DNA of 49,971 nucleotides, taken from the NCBI GenBank assembly GCA_031291845.1, contig JARLIH010000510.1, positions 1 to 49,971 on the forward strand, in the 5' to 3' direction. Source of the DNA: Isosphaeraceae bacterium. Lineage in GTDB: Bacteria; Planctomycetota; Planctomycetia; Isosphaerales; Isosphaeraceae. Shown one piece after another: positions 35,571 through 45,071 of the stretch (within the stretch, counting starts at the first letter, position 1; each line of letters begins with the position of its first letter). The position numbers and the translations under genes were made by a program. The notes under the pieces were generated by a model that saw only the letters and a list, made by a program, of their open reading frames with translations, searched no databases and was not told the DNA's origin.

Positions 35571-37181
35571 TTACTTCGCTTCCAAGACCCGGATTCGCTC
35601 GGCTGCCGTCTTGGCTTCGGTCGTATTGGGATAGGTTTTCACGATGTCGCGGTAGTACTCCATGGCGGCGTTGAGCTTGCCGGACTTTTCGAGGTTGTGG
35701 GCGGCCGCCAGCCGGCTTGCAGCCCGCATCGCGGGATCGATGGGCTTCTTGTTCTCGTTGGCGTCAGCGCCGGGCTTCGGGGCCGCCGGGCCGCGTCGGG
35801 GCTCGCTGGCGGGCTGGGGCGAACGGAACCGGGTCAGCAACTGCCCGTAGTCGACACGGAACGAGGTGTCGAGGAAGCTCGGCTTGATCGCCTTGACCTC
35901 GCGTCCGTGCTGAGCCCCCTGCGTGAGACGCTTCGGAATCAGCGCCCCGCGCTCGTAGATCAACAGCGCAGGGGCGGCCGTGGCAACATCGAGCTTGCCG
36001 CCACGCTTGACGAAGATCACCTGGCTCGCGCAGTCCTGGACAATCCCCCCGTCATCGATGTAGATCATCGGCACGTTGCGGTCGTTGACCACTTCGCCCA
36101 CACCGGCCCATCGCACGGGCCAGTCGACAAAAAACAGCCGCCGCCGGCCCGGACCGTCAAGAGGCTCTGCCCCGCGGACGATGTTGTCGCGCGGGATCGT
36201 GACCGTCGCCCCGCCGTTGGTGACCACGATGATGAACTGCCCACCCATCGAGCACCTTTGGTCCGGCACCTGCACGCGCAGTTCTTGATCGGACACGACA
36301 TGGAAGCCGACCGCGCGCACGGAGAGGATGCGGTCGTGAAAGTAGACGTCCCGGGCGGTCGCGAAACCCCGTCCCTTGAGCGTGATGACCTGGCCCATGA
36401 TCCCTTCCCAAGGGGTCACCGACTTGATCTCGGGGGGGGCCAGCGCCTCGGCGTCCGGCCCACCTAACCCGGCGGGCTGCGGTCGTGGCGCCTCGCCGGG
36501 TTCGGGGGGGCGGTCCGCGGCTTGGTACACGAACGGGCCGACCCCGTCACTGACCGTGACCTCTCCGACCTCGATCAACGGCCCCGTCGCCGACTGTGGG
36601 TGCCGGTTCGTGATCGCCGGGCCGAACAAGGCCCCCGGTTCGTGAAAGACGACCCCCGAGTTGTCGTCGAAACGCTCGAGCAGCCCCCCCGCCTTGACGA
36701 AAACCATGCCGATCCCCGAGGCGCGTCCCACCGCGCCCCCTTTCTCGATCACTCCCGGGCTGCTCAATTGCCGCACGGTACCCCCCTGGAGGACGTGATA
36801 GAAGGAGAGCCCCGGCTCGCGCCCACCACCGCCCGGTACCACACGCTCGACCACCCGTCCTCCGGAGGGCATCGCGACGGTCACCGCATCCTTCGTGAAC
36901 ACGGCGACGGTCGCCGCCGCGCCTTGCCGGTAGTACTCCGGCGCGACGACGTCCAGGGCGCCGTCGGGGAGAACCCGGAAGCGGGCCGTCGTGATGGTCT
37001 CGCCCACGGCGAAGACCACCCGCTCGACCCTCTTTAATCCCTCGCCTTCGAGTCGGATGGGCGTGCCTGCGGGTCCGGAGGTCGGCTCCATCGAGGTCAG
37101 CTTCGGCGGCGTCGGCGCTGCGCCTGCGATCCCTTGCACCACGAGCAGCACCGAACCAACCGCAATCGCTCGTCTCATCAT
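35571..37181 (-). CDS. Secreted IPT/TIG-domain protein with C-terminal TPR-like tail
   Basis: The 536-aa product has a signal peptide (MMRRAIAVGSVLLVVQGIAGA). Two IPT/TIG domains are visible: PKLTSMEPTSGPAGTPIRLEGEGL (about 26-49) and PEIKSVTPWEGIMGQVITLKGRGF (about 250-273). Between and after them are beta-rich segments with FYHVLQGG and FFVDWPVRW. A Pro/Ala/Lys linker leads to a C-terminal helical tail, ASRLAAAHNLEKSGKLNAAMEYYRDIVKTYPNTTEA, that matches a TPR unit as in YbgF-like proteins. A cell-envelope scaffold role is inferred. GAGGAC just before ATG 37181/37178 supports the start. Confidence 0.8.
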   Translation of the reverse strand: MMRRAIAVGSVLLVVQGIAGAAPTPPKLTSMEPTSGPAGTPIRLEGEGLKRVERVVFAVGETITTARFRVLPDGALDVVAPEYYRQGAAATVAVFTKDAVTVAMPSGGRVVERVVPGGGGREPGLSFYHVLQGGTVRQLSSPGVIEKGGAVGRASGIGMVFVKAGGLLERFDDNSGVVFHEPGALFGPAITNRHPQSATGPLIEVGEVTVSDGVGPFVYQAADRPPEPGEAPRPQPAGLGGPDAEALAPPEIKSVTPWEGIMGQVITLKGRGFATARDVYFHDRILSVRAVGFHVVSDQELRVQVPDQRCSMGGQFIIVVTNGGATVTIPRDNIVRGAEPLDGPGRRRLFFVDWPVRWAGVGEVVNDRNVPMIYIDDGGIVQDCASQVIFVKRGGKLDVATAAPALLIYERGALIPKRLTQGAQHGREVKAIKPSFLDTSFRVDYGQLLTRFRSPQPASEPRRGPAAPKPGADANENKKPIDPAMRAASRLAAAHNLEKSGKLNAAMEYYRDIVKTYPNTTEAKTAAERIRVLEAK

Positions 37182-37663
37182 GTCCTCGCGTCAGAAGGCC
37201 GGCGCGTCAACGAAATCTCGCTTGGTGGCGCCATCAGTGAATGCGAGCTTAACTCGACCGGGAGCGGGCGGCAACGAGGGCGCGCGTCCTGTGGGTCGTG
37301 GAACAGCAGGTAGAACTGGTATCGTATTCCAAACCGGGAGGATTCGGCCCGGCACCTCCATCAGATGTGGGAGCAGGCTCGAAGTCCCGAGATTCCCCGG
37401 GTTTGGTGGCCGACTCCAATTCCGGAGTCCCGCAAATTCCTCAGACTTGGGGCCCGGTTTTGTTCTTCGCCCTGTTCCTGCATTGGAAGACTTGCGCACA
37501 CGTCGGCCGACAGAGCGAACTGGGCAGACCGGTTAAACTTACATCAAGGATGGGAGCGTTCATCAGCGGAGTACCAAGCGGCGCGCGAGTCTGGCCGCAC
37601 GGGGCGGGGGTGGCGGGATGCCCACGGCTCTCCTTCCGCTTGCAGTAAACTTCCAGCCGTGAG
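37182..37663. other. Divergent intergenic region
   Basis: A 482-bp gap between divergent genes; no coding signal or notable repeat was seen. Confidence 0.5.
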
Positions 37664-38635
37664 ATGATGATCCTAGCCAATCCTATCGCAATTGATATTG
37701 AAAACTCAGAAACTCTTAATATGGCGAATTCAGAGGGTCATCTCCGGGTTACTTCCGAACCGAAGATCGAGCCAATGCACACCAGTGCGATGGCCATTGC
37801 CAGCCTGGTACTCGGGCTGCTTTCGTTCTGTTTGAGCCTGTTTACGGGCATCCCGGCGGTCATCCTCGGGGCACTCTCGCTCCGTGCGATCAATCGATCA
37901 CGTGGACAAGTCTCGGGCAGAGGCATGGCCATCGCAGGCATCGTTACAGGTTCGATCGGCGTCTTGCTCCTGCCGGCCCTGATTCTGCCTGCGGTACAAG
38001 GGGCGCGAGAAGCCGCCCGTCGGGCCCAGTGTGCGAACAATCTGCAACAGATTGCCCTCGCGCTGATGAATTACGAGTCGGCCAACGGATGTTTCCCTCC
38101 AGCCTTCAGCCCTGATGAAAACGGCAAACCTCGTTCCAGTTGGCGAGTCGCAATCCTTCCCTTCATGGATCCGTCCGCTACCTACAACTCCTATAATTTC
38201 TCCGTCGCCTGGGATCATCCCATGAACTCGACGACGATCCATTCGAGGATCTACGTTTACTCGTGTCCCAGCGAACCCGTCGAGCCGGGCAAGGAGAACT
38301 TCACGAACTATCTGATGGTGACCGGACCGGGGACCTTTTACGATCCTGAACGAGGCGCCATTACGGCCATGAGCAACATACGGGACGGCCTTTCATCGAC
38401 GATTGGAGTCGTCGAATCGAGCCGCAAGGTCCATTGGGCTTCACCCGAAGATTTGGTGGTCGACAAAAAAAAGCCGCTGAGCCAGGCCGACTTCAAGAAC
38501 GCGCATTCGGGAGGGTTCGAGGCCATGTTCCTTGATGGTTCGGTGAGGTTTATCAAACTCTCGACACCTGAAAACCGGATCCGCGCCCTGTTTTCGATTG
38601 CCGGCGATGAGCAGGTTCCGCAAGGAAGTTATTGA
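37664..38635 (+). CDS. DUF4190-DUF1559 fusion, no prepilin leader
   Basis: The 323-aa product lacks the FTLIE prepilin motif. Instead residues 41-105 form a DUF4190-type membrane hairpin: MAIASLVLGLLSFCLSLFTGIPAVILGALSLRAI, RGMAIAGIVTGSIGVLLLPALILPAVQ. It then joins directly to DUF1559 sequence, [27 protein letters not shown], and ends with the family signature HSGGFEAMFLDGSVRFIKLS. It would stay in the inner membrane with the DUF1559 domain outside. Base composition of the first 60 bp is AT-richer than neighbours. Start uncertain: ATG 37664 or ATG 37721, neither with a strong ribosome binding site. Confidence 0.85.
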   Translation: MMILANPIAIDIENSETLNMANSEGHLRVTSEPKIEPMHTSAMAIASLVLGLLSFCLSLFTGIPAVILGALSLRAINRSRGQVSGRGMAIAGIVTGSIGVLLLPALILPAVQGAREAARRAQCANNLQQIALALMNYESANGCFPPAFSPDENGKPRSSWRVAILPFMDPSATYNSYNFSVAWDHPMNSTTIHSRIYVYSCPSEPVEPGKENFTNYLMVTGPGTFYDPERGAITAMSNIRDGLSSTIGVVESSRKVHWASPEDLVVDKKKPLSQADFKNAHSGGFEAMFLDGSVRFIKLSTPENRIRALFSIAGDEQVPQGSY

Positions 38636-38789
38636 GTTTTGCGGCGATCGTGGAGTGTATGGAACGGATGAATATATGGTGCATTCCGGATCCAGAATGC
38701 AACGCCTGTCCGTTCGTCGGCCCACAGGTTTCGCGTCCTCCTTTCGGCGGCGAACTTCGTTTCTTGCGCCAGTATTCGCAGAGTAATGC

Positions 38790-39333
38790 GCCACTGCCGG
38801 CGTGGAAGCAGAGGTCGATCGATCGGCTGGACGTGGGGATCTCGAACAAGGTCTACTTCCGTTTCCCGCACACCTTCTGGCCGCTCGGCCGGATTGGCGT
38901 GTACCGCGTTGCCGAGACGCCCGAGGCGAAGTGGAGCACCTGGTTCAATTTTACCTGTACTCGGGCAATGACGGCCGTCCGGGTTTACACACGTTGTTGA
39001 GCGTCAACCATGCCGACCATGCATCTCAATCTCGAGACTTTGACCGACGCCCGGGTCATCGATGAGGCCTGGCCGGTGCTCCAGAAGCAGTACGAGGACA
39101 AGGCCGTCCGACGGATCGGCATCCAACGATCGAGGTGGGGCTCCGACCCGTTCGCTTGCGGTGCCACGTCCCACTCTCCACCCCGTGTGAGCGAGGCGGA
39201 CCTGCGCGTTCTGGGCGAGCCGGTCGCCAGTCGACTCTTCTTCGTGGGCGACTCCACGGTCGATGGCTTCTACGGATTCGTCCTCGGCGCGTACGCGTCG
39301 GACCTCCGGGAGGCGAAACGGATCTTGCGCTGA
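38790..39333 (+). pseudogene. Remnant of flavin monoamine oxidase (C-terminal part)
   Basis: Three plus-strand pieces read in order like the C-terminal half of FAD-dependent amine oxidases. First LPAWKQRSIDRLDVGISNKVYFRFPHTFWP and WSTWFNF; then, after a frame change, QFYLYSGNDGRPGLHTLL; then from 39010 DKAVRRIGIQRSRWGSDPFACGATSHSPP and LRVLGEPVASRLFFVGDSTVDGFYGFVLGAYASDLREAKRIL. In intact enzymes the last part reads like W..DP...GSYS and LFFAGE.T. The N-terminal FAD-binding GxGxxG region is absent and at least two frameshifts occur. The first piece overlaps no functional start. Non-functional remnant. Confidence 0.82.
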
Positions 39334-39443
39334 GCATCCGTTCCGCCCCAGGACAACGGCGTGCGCGGAGGACATGCGCTGCGGGCGATGAGCGGGCTCG
39401 CCCGCCGACGTGCGCAATGACCGGTTGCACGTCCTGTCGGCCT

Positions 39444-40370
39444 TCAATTCCCGTTGGCCGACACCAGAACCTTTAACTGCTCCGCAAGGCGATAACCGGC
39501 AAGGGCGATACGCTTTCGTGCCGTCGATTGCGCGGTGGACTCGTAGCCGCTGGGAAGCCGGCGGAACCCGGTTTGATCGTCGATCGCACTCCCCAACGGG
39601 CCATAAACGACATCCCGGGCGATCGGGGCCCCCTCGGTCTTCGTCCAGACGAGAATATCGAGAGTCTTGCTGTCTCTGTTATCCGCCGGCGACGCATTCA
39701 TGATCTCGCCAGCGATACTCTCGAGCTCGTCGAACGTGTTCACGCCATGGTCGGAGCCGAGCAAATCGTCCCAGTACGCATGAAGCTCCTTATACTTGCC
39801 GCGCGGGTCAGGAAACGGCTTGACCAGATTGCCTCCCTCGTCGCCCTGAGGAAACGCGTCGGAAAACCGCGCAACCGCGTGCAGCGGCTGATGGGCGTCG
39901 CCGACCTGATGAAAAACCCAGCTCAACGCGACAGCGCGGTCCTCTGGACTATTGGCGTCTTTCGTGAGCTTCAGATTCTGCTGGAAGGAAAGCAGCAGGT
40001 TGCCGTCCCCCACAGCATCACCGATGTGGTCATCGCTATCGAGTTTGAAATTCACGTAGTGATTGGTTCTATGATTGTAATGCGAGAATCCATTGGAAGG
40101 GACCCTGGCGTCGTCAGGGAACGTGGCAGCGTTAATGAAGAGATTGGCTTTTGCGTCGTTTGGGCTATTGACGTCGCGATCCTGCCAGAGCGAGTCATAC
40201 GCCGGATGTGCTTTCAGAACGGCGGCGACCTTCACCTTCGTCGCGTTGTCAAGGCTCTTGTAGGCGATTAGCGCGACAACGCGATGCCCCGTGCTGTTCC
40301 AGGCGAATGCCGGCGACTGTGACGATACGATTAAAGCTACCGCCATCATAGCTACGAAACGCTCACGCAT
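39444..40370 (-). CDS. Secreted S1/P1-type nuclease
   Basis: The 308-aa product has a signal peptide ending AFA|W so that the mature protein starts at Trp24 (WNSTGHR), as required for zinc binding by the N-terminal Trp in this family. The other zinc ligands are visible: His29, the Asp of DRDVNS region, His in SHYNHRTNHYVNF, the HQVGDAHQPLHA block, GDEGGN and ELHAYWDDLLG. S1/P1 nucleases degrade single-stranded DNA and RNA, releasing 5'-nucleotides or nucleosides, outside the cytoplasm. All core motifs are intact, so the enzyme should be active. The gene stands alone between an amine oxidase remnant and a long spacer. Confidence 0.92.
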   Translation of the reverse strand: MRERFVAMMAVALIVSSQSPAFAWNSTGHRVVALIAYKSLDNATKVKVAAVLKAHPAYDSLWQDRDVNSPNDAKANLFINAATFPDDARVPSNGFSHYNHRTNHYVNFKLDSDDHIGDAVGDGNLLLSFQQNLKLTKDANSPEDRAVALSWVFHQVGDAHQPLHAVARFSDAFPQGDEGGNLVKPFPDPRGKYKELHAYWDDLLGSDHGVNTFDELESIAGEIMNASPADNRDSKTLDILVWTKTEGAPIARDVVYGPLGSAIDDQTGFRRLPSGYESTAQSTARKRIALAGYRLAEQLKVLVSANGN

Positions 40371-41239
40371 TGTTCAGTTCCTCGAAATGTGAAGTAAACC
40401 GTAGTGAAAGCACGCTTCAGGGATCGTGTCACAACGGGAGATATTACGCAAAGGAAAAAGCGGTGAGTAATACAAGAGCCACGTGCGAATTCTCCTTGGT
40501 TCCCAACGCTCGGAGGCCAGGGAGATTCAAGGATACGCAAAAGGGACGAGTCACCAGGCAACCGGGCTTTCCGCCGGCGGGTCAAAGGCAGGCACTCAAC
40601 CCGGGAGGTTCGACGAGTGGCCGCGGAGCCGCGGACTCTCCGGCTTCGGAGGCCCGCTCCAACTCCACGTCGCCGTAAATTGCCCAGCTTCGGTGCCCGG
40701 CCTCATTCTTCGTCCTTCGCCGCCCATCTGACGGCCTGACGGCTCGTCCAGAAAAGTCATCAGGGGCGAAGTTGGCGTAGCGCCCATCAATGATCCAGGC
40801 ATTGAGGCTGACCTTGCCGGATGCGCGAGGACGCGGCCCCGCCACACCGAGGGGGCCGAGCAAGGAGCGGATCCGGTTGCGGGCTTTGGCGCAATGTCGC
40901 GGAGCGATCCACTTGCCGATGCGCTCCGGGTGCGAGAATCCGGGAGATCTTTGTCATCGCAACCCATACAAACTGCCGATCTCCTATAATGCGGACTATC
41001 TCGATACTCTCCAGCCGCGACCAGACGCTTTCATCGAACGGAGCGAGGGTGACTGTGACCAGGCGAGAAGGGACTCGGCCAGTGCTCTTCCGGAAACGGA
41101 TACCCGCGGAAGGGAGGACTCTTTTCCGCTTCGCGGGCCAGAGCTCCTGTCGTTGCGGCAATGAGTCGCTCTAGACGCCAAGGTATTGGGACGCGGGAAA
41201 GACGGCTGCTCGCGTAGGGACGTCGAGGTAGAAGTCGGG
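40371..41239. other. Divergent intergenic region, no gene seen
   Basis: An 869-bp gap upstream of both the nuclease and the efflux operon. Several overlapping frames exist on both strands but none has a domain, a signal peptide or consistent codon use. It may hide a decayed gene; the minus-strand stretch KVSLNAWIIDGRYANFAPDD (about 40750-40820) is the most protein-like piece. Confidence 0.5.
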
Positions 41240-42604
41240 ATGGCACAAGACCCAAATCAACCCGACTCGCCGAGTCCGGGCGATCCGGCTCCCGCTGCCG
41301 CTCCGCGTCAGCCACCGTCTTCTCGTCTGCTGAGAAGAGGCATCGCGCTGGTCTTGCTCCTGCTCACGGCCGGTGGGCTTGCCGGGTGGTGGATCTGGTC
41401 GCAATTTCGCGTGCGGACGAACAACGCGTACGTTGTCGGGAACATCACGCCGGTCTCTGCCGAGATCAGCGGCAAGGTCGTCGCCCTTTACGCCGACGAC
41501 AACATGATCGTCAAGGCGGGCGATGCGCTCGCGCAGGTCGATCCAGTGCCGCTACAGCTTGCGGTTGACCAGGCCCTGGCGGACCTGCGGCAACTCCGGG
41601 CGCAGGAGCGGGCGGCTGAGGTCAGTGTGCGGCTGGTCCGGCAGGACCGTAAGTCCCTTCTCGAAGGGGCGATGGCGCGACGGTCGGAGTCCGACCAGCA
41701 GGTGCGGGCGGCCGGCGTCGAGGTGCAGACGCGCGGGCGGATTCATGAGAAGGAGAAAGAGCTGCTCGAGTCTCTGCGGGCGCGGCTCCCTGGATTGGTT
41801 GCCATGGAAGCGAACGCCCGCGACTACTTCGCGCGGTTCTCCCGCCTGGCGGCTTCGGGCGACATCCCGATCCAGGATCGCGACAACCGCGAGGCGACTT
41901 ATCGCGAAGCGAGAGCGAAGGTCGCGTCGCTCCAGAGCGACATCGCCGCCGCCGAGCGCCAGGTGCTCGCGAGCGCACTCCAGCTCGAGGAAGCCGGCGT
42001 CCGCTTGAAGCAGGCGCAGCAGGCCAGGGCGAACGCGAACGCGGTGGTTGGGCAGGCCGAGGCCGAGCAGCTTGAGCCCGACATCCGGATGGCCGCGCTC
42101 GAGGCCGTCCGTAGCCAGGTTCGACAGGCGGAGGCGAAGCTCCGGACCGCCCGGGTCAACTTGAGCTACTGCCTGATCCGTGCCCCGCAGGGGGGAATCA
42201 TCAGTCGCCGGACCATTCAGCTCGGCGAGACCGTGACGCCGAAACAGCCGTTCCTGAGCATCGTCCCGCTCGATTTCGACAACGTCTGGGTCGTGGCGAA
42301 CCTGCGCGAGGACCAGATGGATCGCGTACGGGCCGGGAACTCGGCCACCATTACCCTCGACGGGATCCCAGAGCGAACCTTCCACGGTTGGGTCGAGAGC
42401 GTGTCGGGGGGAACCGGCTCGGTCTTCTCGCTCTTCCCCCCCGATAATGCCACCGGCAACTTCGTCCGCGTCGTCCAGCGCCTGCCGGTTCGGATCCGAT
42501 TTAACGAGCCGGAGAACTTTCAGAACCGGATCCGGCCGGGCATGTCGGCGGTCATCCTGATCGACGACGCCCGACAGCTCCGTCGCAGCGATCGCACGTG
42601 GTGA
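41240..42604 (+). CDS. HlyD/EmrA-family efflux adaptor protein
   Basis: The 454-aa product has a Pro/Ala-rich cytoplasmic N-terminus, one membrane anchor (GIALVLLLLTAGGLAGWWIW, 34-53), the EmrA-like entry TNNAYVVGNITPVSAEISGKV (60-80), a barrel-sandwich half-lipoyl part (VKAGDALAQVDPVPLQLAV), a very long alpha-helical hairpin (about 110-305) and the second half RAPQGGIISRRTIQLGETVTPKQPFLSIVPL, then a beta-barrel (VWVVANLREDQMDRV). It links an inner-membrane pump to an outer-membrane channel. First gene of a five-gene operon with a TolC-like channel and an MFS pump. GAGG upstream of ATG 41240 supports this start over a GTG/ATG-less extension. Confidence 0.92.
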   Translation: MAQDPNQPDSPSPGDPAPAAAPRQPPSSRLLRRGIALVLLLLTAGGLAGWWIWSQFRVRTNNAYVVGNITPVSAEISGKVVALYADDNMIVKAGDALAQVDPVPLQLAVDQALADLRQLRAQERAAEVSVRLVRQDRKSLLEGAMARRSESDQQVRAAGVEVQTRGRIHEKEKELLESLRARLPGLVAMEANARDYFARFSRLAASGDIPIQDRDNREATYREARAKVASLQSDIAAAERQVLASALQLEEAGVRLKQAQQARANANAVVGQAEAEQLEPDIRMAALEAVRSQVRQAEAKLRTARVNLSYCLIRAPQGGIISRRTIQLGETVTPKQPFLSIVPLDFDNVWVVANLREDQMDRVRAGNSATITLDGIPERTFHGWVESVSGGTGSVFSLFPPDNATGNFVRVVQRLPVRIRFNEPENFQNRIRPGMSAVILIDDARQLRRSDRTW

Positions 42605-42648
42605 CGAAACTCCCGGTCCTCCGTGATCGGTCCGTGGGGAGAAGCAGG

Positions 42649-44313
42649 ATGGGAATCAAAGGCCGCCGAACGCTCGTGATCGCCGCCTTGCTCCTCGCGA
42701 GCGAGACGGCCGCGATCCGCGCGCAGGAGCGGCCGCCGATAGATGTCGAACCCTTGCCCGCGCGCGATTTCTTTTCTTCTCCGACGGATCCGGATCCGTC
42801 CGGACTTCCGCGGCCCGTTCCGGTTCCTCTGCCTCGAACGGTGGCTCCCGCGGTCGTGCTCGGGCGCCCGCTCCGTCTCGCGGACGCGCTCGGACTCAGT
42901 CTCCGGAACGTCGAAACCGTCCAGGCGAACCTGACCGTCCGCGCGGCCACCATCGCGCGGTTCGACGCACTCAAAGCCTTCGTACCGCTCGTCAACATGC
43001 CGATGTTCGCCGTCGGACTGAGCCGGCTCACGGGAACGCCCGCGAACGGGCAGACGATCATTTTTCCCGACGTCACGGGGGGAACGCCGTTCGTGGGCCA
43101 GCCCGGACTCGACCACGCCTCGATCAACCGGTTCAACCTGTTCCTGCCGCTTGACCCATCCGGACACGTCACCGCGCTCCCCATTGCCGAGGAGGGAATC
43201 CGGGCCAAGGAGCTGATGGAGCAGTTCGTGCGGCGGTCGCAGGCCGTGCTGGCGGCTCAGCGCTACTTCGAAGCGAAGCAAATCCAGTATGGCCTGCGCG
43301 TCTCCACGGCGGGCGTTAACCTGGCCGAGGGGTACGTGGGGCTGTTCGAGCGAAAGCTGCGCGAGAAGCAGGCGCACGACGTTGAGGTGAGCCAGGCACG
43401 GGTCGATCTGGGACGCGCTCGCGTGCTCCTCGCCAACCTGGAAAAGGACGCGCGGATCACCCAGCGCCGGCTGGGGGTGGTTGTCCATCAGTGCCGCCTG
43501 CTCGTTCCACCCGAAGCGGGACCGGTACCGATTACTCCGGAGTGCGCGTTCGCCTTTGACCTCGCCTATCCGGACACCGTCGAAATTGGGCTCGTGCCGG
43601 ACTTTCCCTCCACACGCGAGCAGGCGATCGAGCGCGCGAAGCGGCAACGGTTCGAGGTTCGCCTGATGGTCGTCGGCCTCCGGATCGCCCGCTTGCAGGC
43701 AAAGCGCGACAAGCTCCGGCTGTTCGGGCTGGGCCAACTGCCGATTACCACGGCCTTCAAGAACACGACGCCCGGTAACGGTGGGATCGCCCTGGGGATG
43801 CTCTTCGGGACGGTCTACGACCTCCCCGTCACCAACGTGGGTCTCTGGGCCCAACTCCGTCAGGCACGGCTCGATGAGATCCTCTCGCAGATCAGCCTCG
43901 AGCGAGCGCTCCTGGAAGCAAGTGAGGACGCCGGCACGTCGTGGGACCGCTGGCAGCAAGCCGCCGTCGAGTGGGACCAGAAGGAGGCGGAATACCGCCT
44001 CCAGATCGAGTACCTCGACCGCCAGACACGGCTATACCGCGAAAAACAGGTCATCCGGCTCGACGTGGCCGGCGCGGATATCAACCTGCTGCGTGCCGAC
44101 GCCAACCGCTGGACGGCCTGGTACAACCTTCAGCTTGCCCGGCTCGACATCCTCCGCGCGACCGAGCTGCTGCTCGATTACATCGAAAAGGCGGGCATCA
44201 CCGACCTGCCTCACATCGACGACGTCCCCCCTGAATCGGCCCCGCGCCGAGGCATCTTTCACGGGATCGCTCGCCAAGGGCGATCCGCGACCCCGATACC
44301 GACGGGAGGCTGA
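42649..44313 (+). CDS. TolC-like outer-membrane efflux protein
   Basis: The 554-aa product has a signal peptide (MGIKGRRTLVIAALLLASETAAIRAQE) and the outer-membrane efflux protein layout: LADALGLSLRNVETVQANLTVRAA near residue 85, then long helices with repeated coiled-coil stretches (YVGLFERKLREKQAHDVEVSQARVDLGRARVLLANLEKD) and a second copy in the C-terminal half (LDEILSQISLERALLEASED). It should trimerise into a channel-tunnel and dock with the HlyD-like adaptor. ATG 42649 has GGAGA 8 nt upstream; a GTG at 42598 overlapping the previous gene would move the signal peptide inward. The next gene starts 2 bp after its stop. Confidence 0.88.
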   Translation: MGIKGRRTLVIAALLLASETAAIRAQERPPIDVEPLPARDFFSSPTDPDPSGLPRPVPVPLPRTVAPAVVLGRPLRLADALGLSLRNVETVQANLTVRAATIARFDALKAFVPLVNMPMFAVGLSRLTGTPANGQTIIFPDVTGGTPFVGQPGLDHASINRFNLFLPLDPSGHVTALPIAEEGIRAKELMEQFVRRSQAVLAAQRYFEAKQIQYGLRVSTAGVNLAEGYVGLFERKLREKQAHDVEVSQARVDLGRARVLLANLEKDARITQRRLGVVVHQCRLLVPPEAGPVPITPECAFAFDLAYPDTVEIGLVPDFPSTREQAIERAKRQRFEVRLMVVGLRIARLQAKRDKLRLFGLGQLPITTAFKNTTPGNGGIALGMLFGTVYDLPVTNVGLWAQLRQARLDEILSQISLERALLEASEDAGTSWDRWQQAAVEWDQKEAEYRLQIEYLDRQTRLYREKQVIRLDVAGADINLLRADANRWTAWYNLQLARLDILRATELLLDYIEKAGITDLPHIDDVPPESAPRRGIFHGIARQGRSATPIPTGG

Positions 44314-44315
44314 GC

Positions 44316-45071
44316 GTGTGCACGAGCTTCCGCCCGAATCGTTTCGTGCTGCCGGCCATCATCGCGCTGTCGGCAGCTTCGGCGCGGGCGCAGTCCCAAG
44401 CGCCGATCGCCCCGGCGGGACCGGAAATCCCCGCCATCCCACCGCGCGAGGTGCTGTTGCGGGCGGGCGAGAAGCTCACACTGCGGATCCGGCAGGTGAT
44501 TCCCCCGGACGAGCTCAGTCCCGGCGACCGCATGCTGAACAGCCTCCCGGCGCTCGCCAAAGGGGACCGGATCCTCGCCGAGGTCGTCGCGCCCGGTCCC
44601 CCCGCGCTCGTGGGGGGGGTGGTCCTGTGCATCGAGCCGCCGCGACGGTTCGGCAAACCGGGCAAGGTCACGCTTCAGCTCGGTCAGCTCGTGACGTTCG
44701 GCAACGGTCGTTCCGAGCCGGTCCCGTGGATTTTCGATCTCGAGGACAAGCGATTCAACACGCGCATGAAGCGGAAGATCCTGCTCGCACTCTTCGCCGC
44801 CGAGGGGGCGGGGGTCGGGGCGAGCATTGGTTCGCAGCTTACGGGGGCCAGTAATCCCTTGTTCATCGGAGGCGGCGCTGGCGTCGGCCTGCTGTCGGGA
44901 GTCGGATACGCGAGTCTCATGCGCGGCCGCGAGGCGACGCTCGAACCCGGTGACACCTTCCAGGTCCAGGTCGGGACCCTCTCGTACCGGCCAGTGCCGC
45001 CGTCGTCCCCCTTGACGACCAACCCGGCACAGGACCCTGCGCGCACGGCGAAAGGGCGGCACCGACCATGA
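44316..45071 (+). CDS. Exported protein with glycine-zipper segment, efflux operon member
   Basis: I do not recognise a named family. The 251-aa product has a signal peptide (CTSFRPNRFVLPAIIALSAASARAQ) and a beta-rich first half (VLLRAGEKLTLRIRQVIPPDELSPGD, GDRILAEVV, PGKVTLQLGQLVTFGNG). A basic stretch KRKILLALFAAEGAGVGASIG leads to a Gly-rich hydrophobic segment (GGGAGVGLLSGVGYASL) and LEPGDTFQVQVG. This resembles the C-terminal half of TrbI/VirB10-like envelope proteins without proving relationship. GTG 44316 follows GGGAGG by 7 nt, 2 bp after the channel gene. Overlap of ATGA with the next gene shows coupling. It may be an accessory periplasmic or outer-membrane part of the efflux machine. 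Confidence 0.75.
   Translation: MCTSFRPNRFVLPAIIALSAASARAQSQAPIAPAGPEIPAIPPREVLLRAGEKLTLRIRQVIPPDELSPGDRMLNSLPALAKGDRILAEVVAPGPPALVGGVVLCIEPPRRFGKPGKVTLQLGQLVTFGNGRSEPVPWIFDLEDKRFNTRMKRKILLALFAAEGAGVGASIGSQLTGASNPLFIGGGAGVGLLSGVGYASLMRGREATLEPGDTFQVQVGTLSYRPVPPSSPLTTNPAQDPARTAKGRHRP

Noticed and set aside
40582-40967. Minus-strand frames before the efflux operon
   Set aside because: One stretch looks protein-like but there is no start, signal or domain; treated as spacer.
42520-43959. 479-codon minus-strand frame across the TolC-like gene
   Set aside because: Antisense shadow; the plus strand has the full outer-membrane channel layout within an operon.
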